Part shown: one piece after another, positions 8,816 through 16,841 of the stretch | Numbering within the stretch: the first letter of the stretch is position 1 | How the letters are laid out: every line of letters begins with the position of its first letter | Assembly: GCF_000183425.1 (NCBI RefSeq) | Contig: NC_014759.1 | Coordinates: 2,015,001-2,079,000 of the forward strand | Origin: Marivirga tractuosa DSM 4126 | Lineage (GTDB): Bacteria > Bacteroidota > Bacteroidia > Cytophagales > Cyclobacteriaceae | Direction of reading: 5' to 3' | DNA: 64,000 nt | Notes under the pieces: generated by a model | Told to the model about the DNA's origin: nothing | The model's input: only the letters and a program-made list of their open reading frames with translations | Databases searched by the model: none | Made by a program: the position numbers and the translations under genes

Positions 8816-9985
8816 TTACATCATTTCATAAATACCTGCAATACCTTGACCACCACCAATACAAGCTGTGACCATTCCGTATTTACCGTTTGTTCTTTTC
8901 AACTCGTTCATAACCTGAACCGATAGTTTAGCACCAGAACATCCTAATGGGTGACCTAATGCGATAGCTCCACCATTTACATTTAATTTACTTTGATCAA
9001 TATCCAGTTCACGAATTACAGCTAAAGATTGAGCTGCAAAAGCTTCGTTTAATTCGATCAGATCTATGTCATTCAATTTCAAACCTGCATTTTTCAAAGC
9101 TTTTGGAACTGCTTCCACTGGTCCGATACCCATGATTCTTGGTTCAACTCCTGCTACACCGAAGCCAACCATTCTAGCGATTGGCTTAACGCCTAATTCT
9201 TTAACCATTTTCTCAGACATCACCATTGTAAAAGAAGCTCCATCATTTGTAGGTGATGAATTACCAGCCGTTACAGAACCGCCTTGAGCAAACACAGGTT
9301 TTAGCTTTCCTAAAAGATCTGTATTTGTACCTGCTCTAGGTCCTTCATCTTTATCTACTGTAAAATCTCTTGTTTTCTTTTTACCATCCTCTACATAAGT
9401 TTCCTTTACATTTATAGGGACAATTTCATCATCGAATTTTCCATCTTTCTGAGCTTGAAGTGCCTTCATATGAGAATTATAAGCAAACTCATCCTGATCT
9501 TCTCTTGAAATTTTCCACTGTTGCGCAATCTGCTCAGCAGTTAATCCCATAGAAGTATAATAATCAGGCGTTTCTGTTGCAATCTTATAATTCAAAGCTG
9601 TTTTATATCCCATAATCGGAACCATAGACATCGACTCTGTACCTCCAGCAATGATGATATCAGCATAACCTGCCTGAATCTTTGATGCAGCCATATTGAT
9701 TGCCTCTAAACCAGATCCACAATATCTATTGATTACTAAACCGGGCACTTCTTTACCAAGTGCTAATAGTGATATCATTCTTCCCATTTGCATTCCTTGC
9801 TCTGCTTCCTGCACAGCATTTCCTACAATTAGGTCATCTACCATTTTATTTTCCACACCTTCCACTTGTGAAACAAGGTGTTTGATTACATCGGAAGCCA
9901 GATCATCCGGTCGAGTGAATCGAAAGCCTCCTTTTTTGGCTCTTGTTACAGCCGTTCTATATCCTGCTACTATATATGCGTCCAT
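8816..9985 (-). CDS. fadA: Acetyl-CoA C-acyltransferase (3-ketoacyl-CoA thiolase)
   Basis: The 389-residue thiolase cleaves 3-ketoacyl-CoA with CoA to give acetyl-CoA and a shortened acyl-CoA. The acylated cysteine is Cys89 in NRYCGSGLEA. The second active site shows GGAIALGHPLGCSGAK with His345, and the C-terminal CIGGGQG has Cys375. Length is standard. The position between fadN and fadE matches the Bacillus fadNAE order. A four-helix-bundle gene and TCTAG heptamers separate it from fadN, so it is likely still cotranscribed from the marR promoter. Confidence 0.95.
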   Translation of the reverse strand: MDAYIVAGYRTAVTRAKKGGFRFTRPDDLASDVIKHLVSQVEGVENKMVDDLIVGNAVQEAEQGMQMGRMISLLALGKEVPGLVINRYCGSGLEAINMAASKIQAGYADIIIAGGTESMSMVPIMGYKTALNYKIATETPDYYTSMGLTAEQIAQQWKISREDQDEFAYNSHMKALQAQKDGKFDDEIVPINVKETYVEDGKKKTRDFTVDKDEGPRAGTNTDLLGKLKPVFAQGGSVTAGNSSPTNDGASFTMVMSEKMVKELGVKPIARMVGFGVAGVEPRIMGIGPVEAVPKALKNAGLKLNDIDLIELNEAFAAQSLAVIRELDIDQSKLNVNGGAIALGHPLGCSGAKLSVQVMNELKRTNGKYGMVTACIGGGQGIAGIYEMM

Positions 9986-10003
9986 TTTTTTAATTTTTAA
10001 GAT

Positions 10004-10038
10004 TTTTAGATTCTAGAGCCTAGAGCCTAGACTTCTAC
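10004..10038. repeat. Heptamer array, downstream border of four-helix-bundle gene 1 (NNCTAGA words)
   Basis: Four 7-base words (TTTTAGA, TTCTAGA, GCCTAGA, GCCTAGA) abut from 10004 to 10031, followed by CTTCTAC. The TAG stop codon of the four-helix-bundle gene (10027-10029 on the plus strand) lies inside the last word, so the array begins within the gene's 3' end. Confidence 0.85.
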
Positions 10039-10386
10039 ATTCAATTTCTTTATAAAAGAATTAAGCATTTTCTGGACTTCATTTAGAGTGATTTCAAGAT
10101 TATCAAAATCATCATGTGAAATAAACTCCAGCTTCTTACTTAACAATAATTGAGTTTCTAATTCAAAACTAGAACCAATAGATATTCTCAAGAACCTAGA
10201 AAAGTCTTTGCTTGAATCTCTAGAAGATCCTTCAGCGATATTAGACGGTATAGAAACTGCACATCTTCTGATCTGAGATATCAAACCAAATCTTTCCTCC
10301 TTGGGAAAAGTACTTGTGATTTGATAAACCAATAGAGATAACTCCATTGATTTCTCCCAAATTTTAAGCTTTTTATAATTATGCAT
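10027..10386 (-). CDS. Four-helix-bundle protein (23S rRNA intervening-sequence / Avd-like family), copy 1
   Basis: The 119-residue protein belongs to the small four-helix-bundle family first seen in 23S rRNA intervening sequences. The family signature is RRCAVSIPSNIAEGSSR followed by DFSRFLRISIGSSFELETQL. The N-terminal YKKLKIWEKSMELSLLVY is also typical. The family's function is unknown; the Avd proteins of diversity-generating retroelements share the fold, but there is no reverse transcriptase here. The gene is wedged between fadN and fadA on the operon's strand and bordered on both sides by TCTAG-type heptamers. Two paralogues (23239-23625 and 45312-45659) sit in other operons in the same manner. 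Confidence 0.88.
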   Translation of the reverse strand: MHNYKKLKIWEKSMELSLLVYQITSTFPKEERFGLISQIRRCAVSIPSNIAEGSSRDSSKDFSRFLRISIGSSFELETQLLLSKKLEFISHDDFDNLEITLNEVQKMLNSFIKKLNVEV

Positions 10387-10402
10387 TTTCTATAAATTTC
10401 AG

Positions 10403-10444
10403 TCTAACATCTAGATTCTAGATTCTAGTATCTAACCTCTAGTT
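10403..10444. repeat. Heptamer array, upstream border of four-helix-bundle gene 1 (TCTAGNN words)
   Basis: Six abutting 7-base words (TCTAACA, TCTAGAT, TCTAGAT, TCTAGTA, TCTAACC, TCTAGTT) fill 10403-10444 without a phase slip. The fadN stop codon at 10439-10441 falls inside the last one. The array therefore spans the gap between the gene's promoter side and the end of fadN. Confidence 0.9.
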
Positions 10445-12841
10445 TCTCAAAGGTTTTCCTCCTTGCAATACTGCTTGAATTCTTTCAAGTGTTTTCTTTT
10501 CTCCTAATAGAGATAAGAAAGCTTCTCTTTCTAGATCCAATAGGTATTGTTCTGAAACTTCCTGAGGATATGATAAATCTCCACCGCACATCACATAAGC
10601 TAGCTTATCTGCGATCTTTTGATCATGTTCTGAGATATATCTCCCCATCTTCATACCAGAAACACCTGCCTTAAATAAAGCGATGCCTGTTTTACCCTGA
10701 ACTTTGATATCTGTTCTTTGAACTGGCATAGTATATCCAGCATCTGCTAAACTAATTGCAGCAGCTTTCGCATCAGCAATCTGACGACTTCTGTTTATAG
10801 AAATACCATCTGAAGGTCTTAATATACCCATATCTCTAGCCTCATGAGCTGAAGTAGCCACTTTTGCCATTGCAATATTCATGTATGCATTTTGTAAAGC
10901 ATTTAACTCAACATCACCATCTTGATATCTATCTGCAACTCGAAGGGCATTTTCTTTAGTACCACCCCCACCAGGAATTACACCAACACCAACTTCAACT
11001 AAACCAATATAGGTTTCAGCTGATGCCTGAACATGATCTGCATGCATAGACAATTCACAACCTCCACCTAGTGCCATATTGTGAGGCGCCACTACAACTG
11101 GAATTGCAGAATATCTAGCTCTCATCATGGTTTGCTGGAACTGACGGATCATAAAATCCAATTCATCATAATCTTGCTCGATTGCATACATGAAAATCAT
11201 TCCAAGGTTAGCTCCTACTGAGAAGTTTGAGCCCTCATTGGAGATTACTACACCTCGGTATTTTTCCTCAGCCATCGAAATAGCCTTGTTAATGCCTTCT
11301 ACAACTCCGCCACCAAGTGAGTTTGACTTCGATCTGAATTCCACATTAATAATGCCATCTCCTAAATCAATGATTCCGGCTTCTGCATTACTCCAGATTT
11401 CCTTACCACTTTCTTTTAAGTTTTCAAGAATGATAAATTCTTCAGTACCTGGGATATTTACATATTTCTTGCTTTCAATATCATAATACTGTTTCTGTCC
11501 TGCTTCTACTCTGTAGAACGAATCAGCACCGGATTCTAACATGTCATAAACCCATTGATTTGGCTTATAACCTGCTTCTTCCATTTTTTCAACTGATTTC
11601 TTAACACCTAAAGCATCCCAAGTTTCGAAAGGACCTATTTCCCAACCGAAACCAGTGCAAAGTGCTTGGTCAATTCTATATAACTCGTCAGAAATTTCAG
11701 GGATACGATTAGATGAGTATTGAAATAACCCATAGAATGAATCTCTATAGAATTCACCTGCTTTATCTTTTCCTCCCACTAAAACTGGGAATCTTTCTTT
11801 CAAATTAGAGATTTGCTTGGTAGACTCAAGTGTTGAAAACTTAGGCTTTGTCTTTGGCTTGTATTCCATAGAATCCAAATCCAAAGTTAAGATTTCAGTT
11901 TTTCCGTCTTTCTTGGTTTTTTTATAGAATCCTTGTCCGGTCTTATCCCCTAACCATTTGTTTTCTTCTAATTTCCCAATTACATCAGGCAATTTAAAAG
12001 TATCTCTAGCCTCATCATTTGGAAGATTTTCGTATAATCCGTTGGCTACTTTAATAAGCGTATCTAATCCTACCACATCTGAAGTCCTGAAGGTTGCTGA
12101 CTTTGGTCGGCCGATAACTGGGCCCGTTAATTTGTCTACCTCATCGATGTTCATGTCCAGTTTTTGCATGGATTCCACTACTTTCAAGATGGCATAAATT
12201 CCAACTCTGTTAGCGATGAAGGCAGGAGTATCTTTACATAAAACGGTGGTTTTCCCTAAATATAAATCACCATAATGCATCAAGAAATCAGTGATTTCCT
12301 GATCTGTTTTTGGTGTAGGGATAATCTCCAATAATTTTAAGTAACGCGGTGGGTTAAAAAAGTGCGTTCCAATAAAATGCTTTTGAAAGTCTTCACTTCT
12401 GTCTTCCAACATCATGTGGATAGGGATACCCGATGTGTTAGAAGAAATAATGGTTCCTTTAGTTCTATGTTTTTCAACATTTTCAAAAACCTGCTTTTTG
12501 ATATCCAGTCGCTCAACAACGGCTTCCAATACCCAATCGCAATCTTTGATTTTGTGCATATCATCATCAAAATTTCCCAAAGAAATTCTCTTGGCAAAAT
12601 CTTTATGATATAATGAAGCTGGCTTTCCTTTTAAGGTTGACTCAAATGCGTCATTCACGATGCGGTTTCTCACTTGTGGGTCTTCCTTCGTTAAACCTTT
12701 TTCTTTTTCGGCATCCGTAAGTTCGAAAGGCACGATGTCAAGCAAAAGTACCTCCACACCAATATTGGCAAAGTGGCAGGCGATTCTTGATCCCATAATC
12801 CCCGAACCTAAAACGGCTACTTTTTTAATGTTTCGTTTCAT
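10439..12841 (-). CDS. fadN: 3-hydroxyacyl-CoA dehydrogenase / enoyl-CoA hydratase fusion (FadN type)
   Basis: This 800-residue bifunctional enzyme performs hydration and the second oxidation of beta-oxidation. The N-terminal Rossmann fold shows AVLGSGIMGSRIACHF near residues 9-24, followed by the dehydrogenase C-terminal domains to about 430. A crotonase domain follows (about 480-690), with the oxyanion region VVAPHNMALGGGCELSMHAD and EVGVGVIPGGGGTKE. The order dehydrogenase then hydratase is that of B. subtilis FadN (about 790 residues), opposite to E. coli FadB. It lies 28 bases downstream of the marR gene on the same strand and is the first enzyme gene of the operon. Confidence 0.93.
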   Translation of the reverse strand: MKRNIKKVAVLGSGIMGSRIACHFANIGVEVLLLDIVPFELTDAEKEKGLTKEDPQVRNRIVNDAFESTLKGKPASLYHKDFAKRISLGNFDDDMHKIKDCDWVLEAVVERLDIKKQVFENVEKHRTKGTIISSNTSGIPIHMMLEDRSEDFQKHFIGTHFFNPPRYLKLLEIIPTPKTDQEITDFLMHYGDLYLGKTTVLCKDTPAFIANRVGIYAILKVVESMQKLDMNIDEVDKLTGPVIGRPKSATFRTSDVVGLDTLIKVANGLYENLPNDEARDTFKLPDVIGKLEENKWLGDKTGQGFYKKTKKDGKTEILTLDLDSMEYKPKTKPKFSTLESTKQISNLKERFPVLVGGKDKAGEFYRDSFYGLFQYSSNRIPEISDELYRIDQALCTGFGWEIGPFETWDALGVKKSVEKMEEAGYKPNQWVYDMLESGADSFYRVEAGQKQYYDIESKKYVNIPGTEEFIILENLKESGKEIWSNAEAGIIDLGDGIINVEFRSKSNSLGGGVVEGINKAISMAEEKYRGVVISNEGSNFSVGANLGMIFMYAIEQDYDELDFMIRQFQQTMMRARYSAIPVVVAPHNMALGGGCELSMHADHVQASAETYIGLVEVGVGVIPGGGGTKENALRVADRYQDGDVELNALQNAYMNIAMAKVATSAHEARDMGILRPSDGISINRSRQIADAKAAAISLADAGYTMPVQRTDIKVQGKTGIALFKAGVSGMKMGRYISEHDQKIADKLAYVMCGGDLSYPQEVSEQYLLDLEREAFLSLLGEKKTLERIQAVLQGGKPLRN

Positions 12842-12869
12842 TTAGTCGCTGTGGTTTAAATTTTAAAAA

Positions 12870-13325
12870 TTAATGAACTGATTCTTTAGTATTGTAAATC
12901 TCATTTTTGTCGATTATGTCATTCACTTTATGAATGACATCAAAAAAAGCTTCCAATTTTTCGGGTTCAATGGTATTGAACACCTCCTCATTGAAAGTTT
13001 TTACCGTTTCCCTTGAAATCGCTTTCTTCTCTACTCCCAAGTCTGTCAAAAAGATTCTAACAGAGCGTTTATCTTCTGGGTCAGGCTTTTTATAAATAAG
13101 CCCTTTTTCCTCCATGCTTTTCAACATGCGGGTGAGGCTCCTACTTTCCAACCCCATAAGCGGGGCAATTTTAGTAGCGGGAGTTCCCTCTTTTGTATTA
13201 ATATTTAACAACACAAAACCGATGGAAGTAGTAATTCCGTATTTGACAGCTTGCTGGTTGTACATGCGTGAAATGGCATGCCAGGCTGCTTTAATATTGT
13301 AGTCTATGGATTCTTCTCTTTTCAT
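12870..13325 (-). CDS. MarR family transcriptional regulator, likely of the fad operon
   Basis: The 151-residue protein has the MarR winged-helix layout. An N-terminal dimerisation helix is followed by helix-turn-helix residues around GTPATKIAPLMGLESRSLTRML (about 56-77), and the wing contains KKPDPEDKRSVRIFLTDLG. The gene is the first of the fad operon and is preceded by a perfect 28-bp palindrome overlapping its promoter. That suggests autoregulation and repression of fatty-acid degradation, with an acyl-CoA or free fatty acid as the probable effector; the effector is inference. Confidence 0.9.
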   Translation of the reverse strand: MKREESIDYNIKAAWHAISRMYNQQAVKYGITTSIGFVLLNINTKEGTPATKIAPLMGLESRSLTRMLKSMEEKGLIYKKPDPEDKRSVRIFLTDLGVEKKAISRETVKTFNEEVFNTIEPEKLEAFFDVIHKVNDIIDKNEIYNTKESVH

Positions 13326-13351
13326 GTGTATATGATAGACTTAAAATGCCA

Positions 13352-13367
13352 TCCTGATAAATCGGGA
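13352..13367. repeat. Short dispersed CCCG-type hairpin, copy A
   Basis: TCCTGA, a four-base loop TAAA, and TCGGGA form a six-pair hairpin followed by CAG. Related hairpins occur at 17979-17995, 25632-25648 and 35092-35111, all in gene-free DNA. This copy lies in the predicted leader of marR. Confidence 0.45.
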
Positions 13368-13381
13368 CAGCTTATGGATTT

Positions 13382-13420
13382 CAAATATACAAAAATATAG
13401 TATGCATGCATACTATATTT
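13382..13420 (-). promoter_or_regulatory. marR/fad operon promoter with perfect 28-bp palindromic operator
   Basis: A minus-strand -7 element TATATTTG lies at 13382-13389, about 57 bases before the marR start codon. Directly upstream, at 13393-13420, is a flawless palindrome whose half is AAATATAGTATGCA. It covers the place where the -33 element would be. A MarR dimer bound there would block sigma factor, so this is the probable operator of the fad operon. Confidence 0.75.
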
Positions 13421-13646
13421 AGAAAAAATATTTTATTTGGTATAAATAATTATTCAAGAAGAATGAATGTTAGAAAACGTATTTGAAGGTATAAAGATGT
13501 GTGAAAATGAATATGATACAATTTTGATGCATTCCTAGGTGAATTTATATTTATAACACAAACTAGATATTCACGCTTACAATTTTAGGATCAGGAAAAA
13601 CAGCTGCGGTATATTCTCGTTGAATCAATATAAACAACTATTTAAT
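13421..13646. other. Gene-free stretch between the marR operator and the small membrane protein
   Basis: Together with the operator region this makes about 320 bases without a gene (13326-13646). It is very AT-rich. I see no RNA gene, clear hairpin with a T-tract, or consensus promoter for the rightward gene in it. Confidence 0.5.
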
Positions 13647-13838
13647 ATGACACTTTTACTACAACTTTTAGTTCAAATTCCTCAAGGCGTTCCGCATCCA
13701 GATGACAGCGACCCCCTACTGTTGCAAACTCCATTTGATTACATATTTTATATAGGACTGCCAATTCTTATTTTGATTGGTGGTTACTTTTGGTGGAGAA
13801 GGAAAAAGAAAAGAGAGGCAGAGGACGAAGACCTATAA
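13647..13838 (+). CDS. Small membrane protein with signal peptide and C-terminal anchor, function unknown
   Basis: From the ATG at 13647 the product is 63 residues; a TTG nine codons upstream is in frame but would spoil the signal peptide. The N-terminus (MTLLLQLLVQ) is hydrophobic. A short proline- and aspartate-rich stretch (PQGVPHPDDSD) follows, then one transmembrane helix (about residues 28-47) and a strongly basic-acidic tail WWRRKKKREAEDEDL. This layout is common among short Bacteroidota membrane proteins of unknown role. No neighbour suggests a function. Confidence 0.6.
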   Translation: MTLLLQLLVQIPQGVPHPDDSDPLLLQTPFDYIFYIGLPILILIGGYFWWRRKKKREAEDEDL

Positions 13839-14214
13839 ACACTATAACAACCTTGCAAATATACAATTTCAATACTAACATTTTTTCCCCTATATTATTG
13901 ACAATCAACATTTTTATTTGCATATTGGAAATGTATGAATTTCAAATTCAACACATATTACAATTCTACCATTAACCCTAAAAAGATTTTCGGGCTCAAA
14001 TTCTTGAGCTTCAAACCGGTTCACAGGCGAAATCTGCAACCGGTTTTCGATTGTTAGCCAATACTTATTACTTCATATAGCTTTCAAACTTCGGAAGCAG
14101 GGTAACTTATGCGATTTTTATTAAGCATAGATTACCTAACAATAATTTAAGCCTATCTAAATAGGCTGTATTAAATATTTATATCAAAATTTCAAAAACT
14201 TAAATCATAATAAT
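13839..14214. other. Gene-free stretch of 376 bases with three hairpins
   Basis: The stretch holds GCTCAA-ATTC-TTGAGC (13994-14009) and two AACCGGTT palindromes at 14014-14021 and 14038-14045 that can pair with each other, followed by TTTTCG. It also holds AGCCTAT-CTAA-ATAGGCT (14150-14167). The CCGGTT hairpin could end the upstream small gene's transcript. The rest may be the leader of the cyanophycinase-like gene. I recognise no known riboswitch. Confidence 0.4.
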
Positions 14215-15312
14215 ATGAAAAGGATAAGTTATGCCTTACTGGCAATCGCATTAATTTTCTCTGGATGCATAGAAGAGAACTTAGATATGGGTAAACCCGA
14301 CCATGCAGGTGGCCCAAAAAAAGATAAAGGTGGAGATGATGGAGGCAGTAGTGATGGTAGTGTCACTTACTATTTGACAGGAAGTTCAGAGGATATTCAA
14401 ACTAATAGCACGCTAGGATACTTGTTAGCAGGTGGTGCAAGTGATCAAAAATCATGGTTTGACTGGATGGTCAATAAGTCAGACGGTGGTGATTTTGTTA
14501 TTATTAGAACAGATAATAGTGATGGATATAATGATGATACCTTTATAGAAGGCGCAAATTCTATTCTCACTTTAGTGATTAACGATCAAGCTACTGCAAA
14601 TTCTAACTTTGTGAGAGACAAAATCAGAGGAGCTGAAGCATTATTTATTGCTGGTGGTGATCAAACTCAATATTATGACCTTTGGAATGGTACTGAGGTA
14701 GAAAATTCCATACATTACTTAGCAAATGAAAAAGGTGTTCCTATCGGAGGTACTTCTGCTGGTTTAGCCATTTTGGGAGAATTTGCTTATATCCCTCAAT
14801 CCTCCGGAGTAATATCCTCTGAAGCTTTGAATGATCCATACCATCCTTATATGGAATCTATTAAAACAGACTTTTTACAACTTCCGGGTTTGGGAAATAT
14901 CATTACAGATTCTCATTTTTCCGAAAGAGACAGATTAGGAAGGACAATCACCTTTATGGCAAGATTAATTGCTGATGGAGTGGTAAGCAGCTATCAGGAT
15001 ATAAAAGGAATAGCAGTGGACGAATTTACAGCTGTGGCTATTGAAGCAAATGGGGACGCTAAAGTTTTGGGTGATGGAACCTATGAAGATTACGCATTTT
15101 TCTTTAGTGCTAATTCTGTGCCTGATCAATGTGCAGAAGGTCTAGCTTTACATTGGACTGATGCTATTACTGCCTATACGGTTAAGGGAGTATCTTATCC
15201 AAGTAATAGCTTTAATATTAGCAATTGGAATTCTTTAAGCAGTGCAGCACAATCGAAACAGGTAAATGTTAATTATGGAAGTATATCTAATGACATTCAA
15301 CAGCCAGATTAA
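14215..15312 (+). CDS. Cyanophycinase-like S51 family lipoprotein
   Basis: The 365-residue protein starts with a lipoprotein signal peptide, MKRISYALLAIALIFSGC, giving a lipidated Cys18. A Gly/Asp/Lys-rich linker (about 28-50) follows. The S51 fold shows GGDQTQYYDLW, the nucleophile motif GGTSAGLAILGE (serine near residue 182) and SHFSERDRLGR, all characteristic of cyanophycinases, which cut the Asp-Arg storage polymer cyanophycin. No cyanophycin synthetase gene is in the window, so an extracellular scavenging or another peptidase role is likely. The gene is followed by a strong terminator shared with nqrF. Confidence 0.85.
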   Translation: MKRISYALLAIALIFSGCIEENLDMGKPDHAGGPKKDKGGDDGGSSDGSVTYYLTGSSEDIQTNSTLGYLLAGGASDQKSWFDWMVNKSDGGDFVIIRTDNSDGYNDDTFIEGANSILTLVINDQATANSNFVRDKIRGAEALFIAGGDQTQYYDLWNGTEVENSIHYLANEKGVPIGGTSAGLAILGEFAYIPQSSGVISSEALNDPYHPYMESIKTDFLQLPGLGNIITDSHFSERDRLGRTITFMARLIADGVVSSYQDIKGIAVDEFTAVAIEANGDAKVLGDGTYEDYAFFFSANSVPDQCAEGLALHWTDAITAYTVKGVSYPSNSFNISNWNSLSSAAQSKQVNVNYGSISNDIQQPD

Positions 15313-15336
15313 TTCTTTTTAAAATTATCTTTCAAT

Positions 15337-15364
15337 AAAAAAAGGGGCTTGAAGCCCCTTTTTT
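15337..15364. terminator. Bidirectional terminator between cyanophycinase-like gene and nqrF
   Basis: A GGGGCT-TGA-AGCCCC hairpin is bordered by seven A on one side and a run of T on the other, so it can end transcripts of both convergent genes. It starts 24 bases after the stop codon at 15312. Confidence 0.9.
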
Positions 15365-15384
15365 ATTATCTAATTTTATTAAGA

Positions 15385-16689
15385 TTATCCACCGAAATCA
15401 TCAAATCGGATATTTTCTGGCGGAACACCCATGTCATCTAACATTTTTAAAACTGCTGCATTCATCATAGGAGGTCCACATAAGTAGAATTCTACTTCCT
15501 CTGGCTCTTTATGATGCTTTAAGTAGTTATCATATAAAGCATTGTGAATAAATCCAGTGTATCCATCACCATCTTTATCATCTAAGCTTTTCTTGATTTT
15601 CCAGTTATCTTCTTCTAATGGCTCAGATAAAGCAACATGGAATTCAAAGTTCGGATTTTTCTTTTCAATATCCCTGAAGTGATCTACATAGAACAATTCT
15701 CTTTTTGATCTACCACCATACCAGTAAGAAACTTTTCTATCAGTTCCCTGCGTATGGAATAAGTGGAAAATATGAGAACGCAGCGGAGCCATACCAGCAC
15801 CACCACCAATGTAAATCATTTCAGCATCAGATTCATTGATGAAGAACTCACCATAAGGACCTGAAATCGTTACTTTGTCGCCTGGTTTTCTAGTGAAAAC
15901 ATAAGAAGAGCAAATTCCAGGATTAACATCCATCCACGTATTTTTAGCTCGATCCCAAGGTGGCGTAGCAATTCTAATATTCAACATGATGATATCTCCC
16001 TCAGCTGGGTGATTCGCCATAGAGTAAGCTCTAAAGATAGGCTCCTCATTTTTCATGACTAAATCCCACAATCCGAAATTATCCCAATCTTCTTTGAAAA
16101 TGTCATCTTTGTGACCTAAGTCAGGATGCGGAGCGATATCAATATCCTTAAATTCGCAAGTTATCTCAGGAACATCTATTTGAATATAACCACCTGATTC
16201 AAAATCTAAAGTTTCGCCTTCTGGCAACTGTACTACAAATTCTTTAATAAAAGTCGAAACGTTGTAGTTAGATTTAACCGTGCACTCCCACTTTTTAATA
16301 CCAAAGATTTCTTCTGGTATGCGGATATGCATGTCTTCTTTCACCTTCACCTGACATGAAAGTCTAACATTTTCTTTCTTTTCCGACCGGCTTAAATGAC
16401 CTTCCTCTGTAGGTAAAACATCACCGCCACCATCTTCCACAACACATTTACACATGGCGCAAGTACCACCACCACCACATGCAGACGGCAGGTAAATATC
16501 TTGACCTGATAAAGTAGAAAGTAAAGTGGAACCGGCAGAAGTTACAATTGGATTGTCTTCATCTCCATTAACATAAATATTAACGGGGCCAGATTGAACT
16601 AATTTCGATTGAGCAAACAACAGAATCAATACCAAAAGAAGTATTAAGACGGTGAATGCAATAATTGAGGTTATAACTACTGATGTCAT
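15385..16689 (-). CDS. nqrF: Na+-translocating NADH:quinone reductase subunit F
   Basis: This 434-residue subunit takes electrons from NADH into the sodium-pumping Nqr complex. An N-terminal membrane helix (about 5-27) precedes a plant-type 2Fe-2S domain with [15 protein letters not shown] and a later single cysteine in RLSCQVKV. A ferredoxin-reductase-like FAD module (RAYSMANHP) and an NAD module ([25 protein letters not shown]) follow. Subunits A-E are not adjacent: the neighbours are a cyanophycinase-like gene and a radical SAM gene. A minus-strand TATATTTG at 16731-16738 suggests its own promoter. Either the nqr genes are split in this genome or this is an extra F subunit. Confidence 0.93.
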   Translation of the reverse strand: MTSVVITSIIAFTVLILLLVLILLFAQSKLVQSGPVNIYVNGDEDNPIVTSAGSTLLSTLSGQDIYLPSACGGGGTCAMCKCVVEDGGGDVLPTEEGHLSRSEKKENVRLSCQVKVKEDMHIRIPEEIFGIKKWECTVKSNYNVSTFIKEFVVQLPEGETLDFESGGYIQIDVPEITCEFKDIDIAPHPDLGHKDDIFKEDWDNFGLWDLVMKNEEPIFRAYSMANHPAEGDIIMLNIRIATPPWDRAKNTWMDVNPGICSSYVFTRKPGDKVTISGPYGEFFINESDAEMIYIGGGAGMAPLRSHIFHLFHTQGTDRKVSYWYGGRSKRELFYVDHFRDIEKKNPNFEFHVALSEPLEEDNWKIKKSLDDKDGDGYTGFIHNALYDNYLKHHKEPEEVEFYLCGPPMMNAAVLKMLDDMGVPPENIRFDDFGG

Positions 16690-16841
16690 GAACTTTTATT
16701 TTGTTCTAAATGATTCAATTAATTGAGTTGCAAATATATTACTTAAAATGTAAACCTATAAGTTCGATTCGATATTTTTCTGATAATATATTCGCAAATC
16801 TAACAGTTAGATCATTCAAAAAGTTGGCAGAAAGTAAAAAT

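Noticed and set aside
10027..10386. Diversity-generating retroelement, because the protein family resembles Avd
   Set aside because: No reverse transcriptase, template repeat or variable repeat is present near any of the three family members.
8671..10444. CRISPR-like or microsatellite interpretation of the heptamer arrays
   Set aside because: There are no spacers and no 20-40 bp repeat units. The words are degenerate at fixed positions, unlike a simple microsatellite, so I list them as heptamer repeats.
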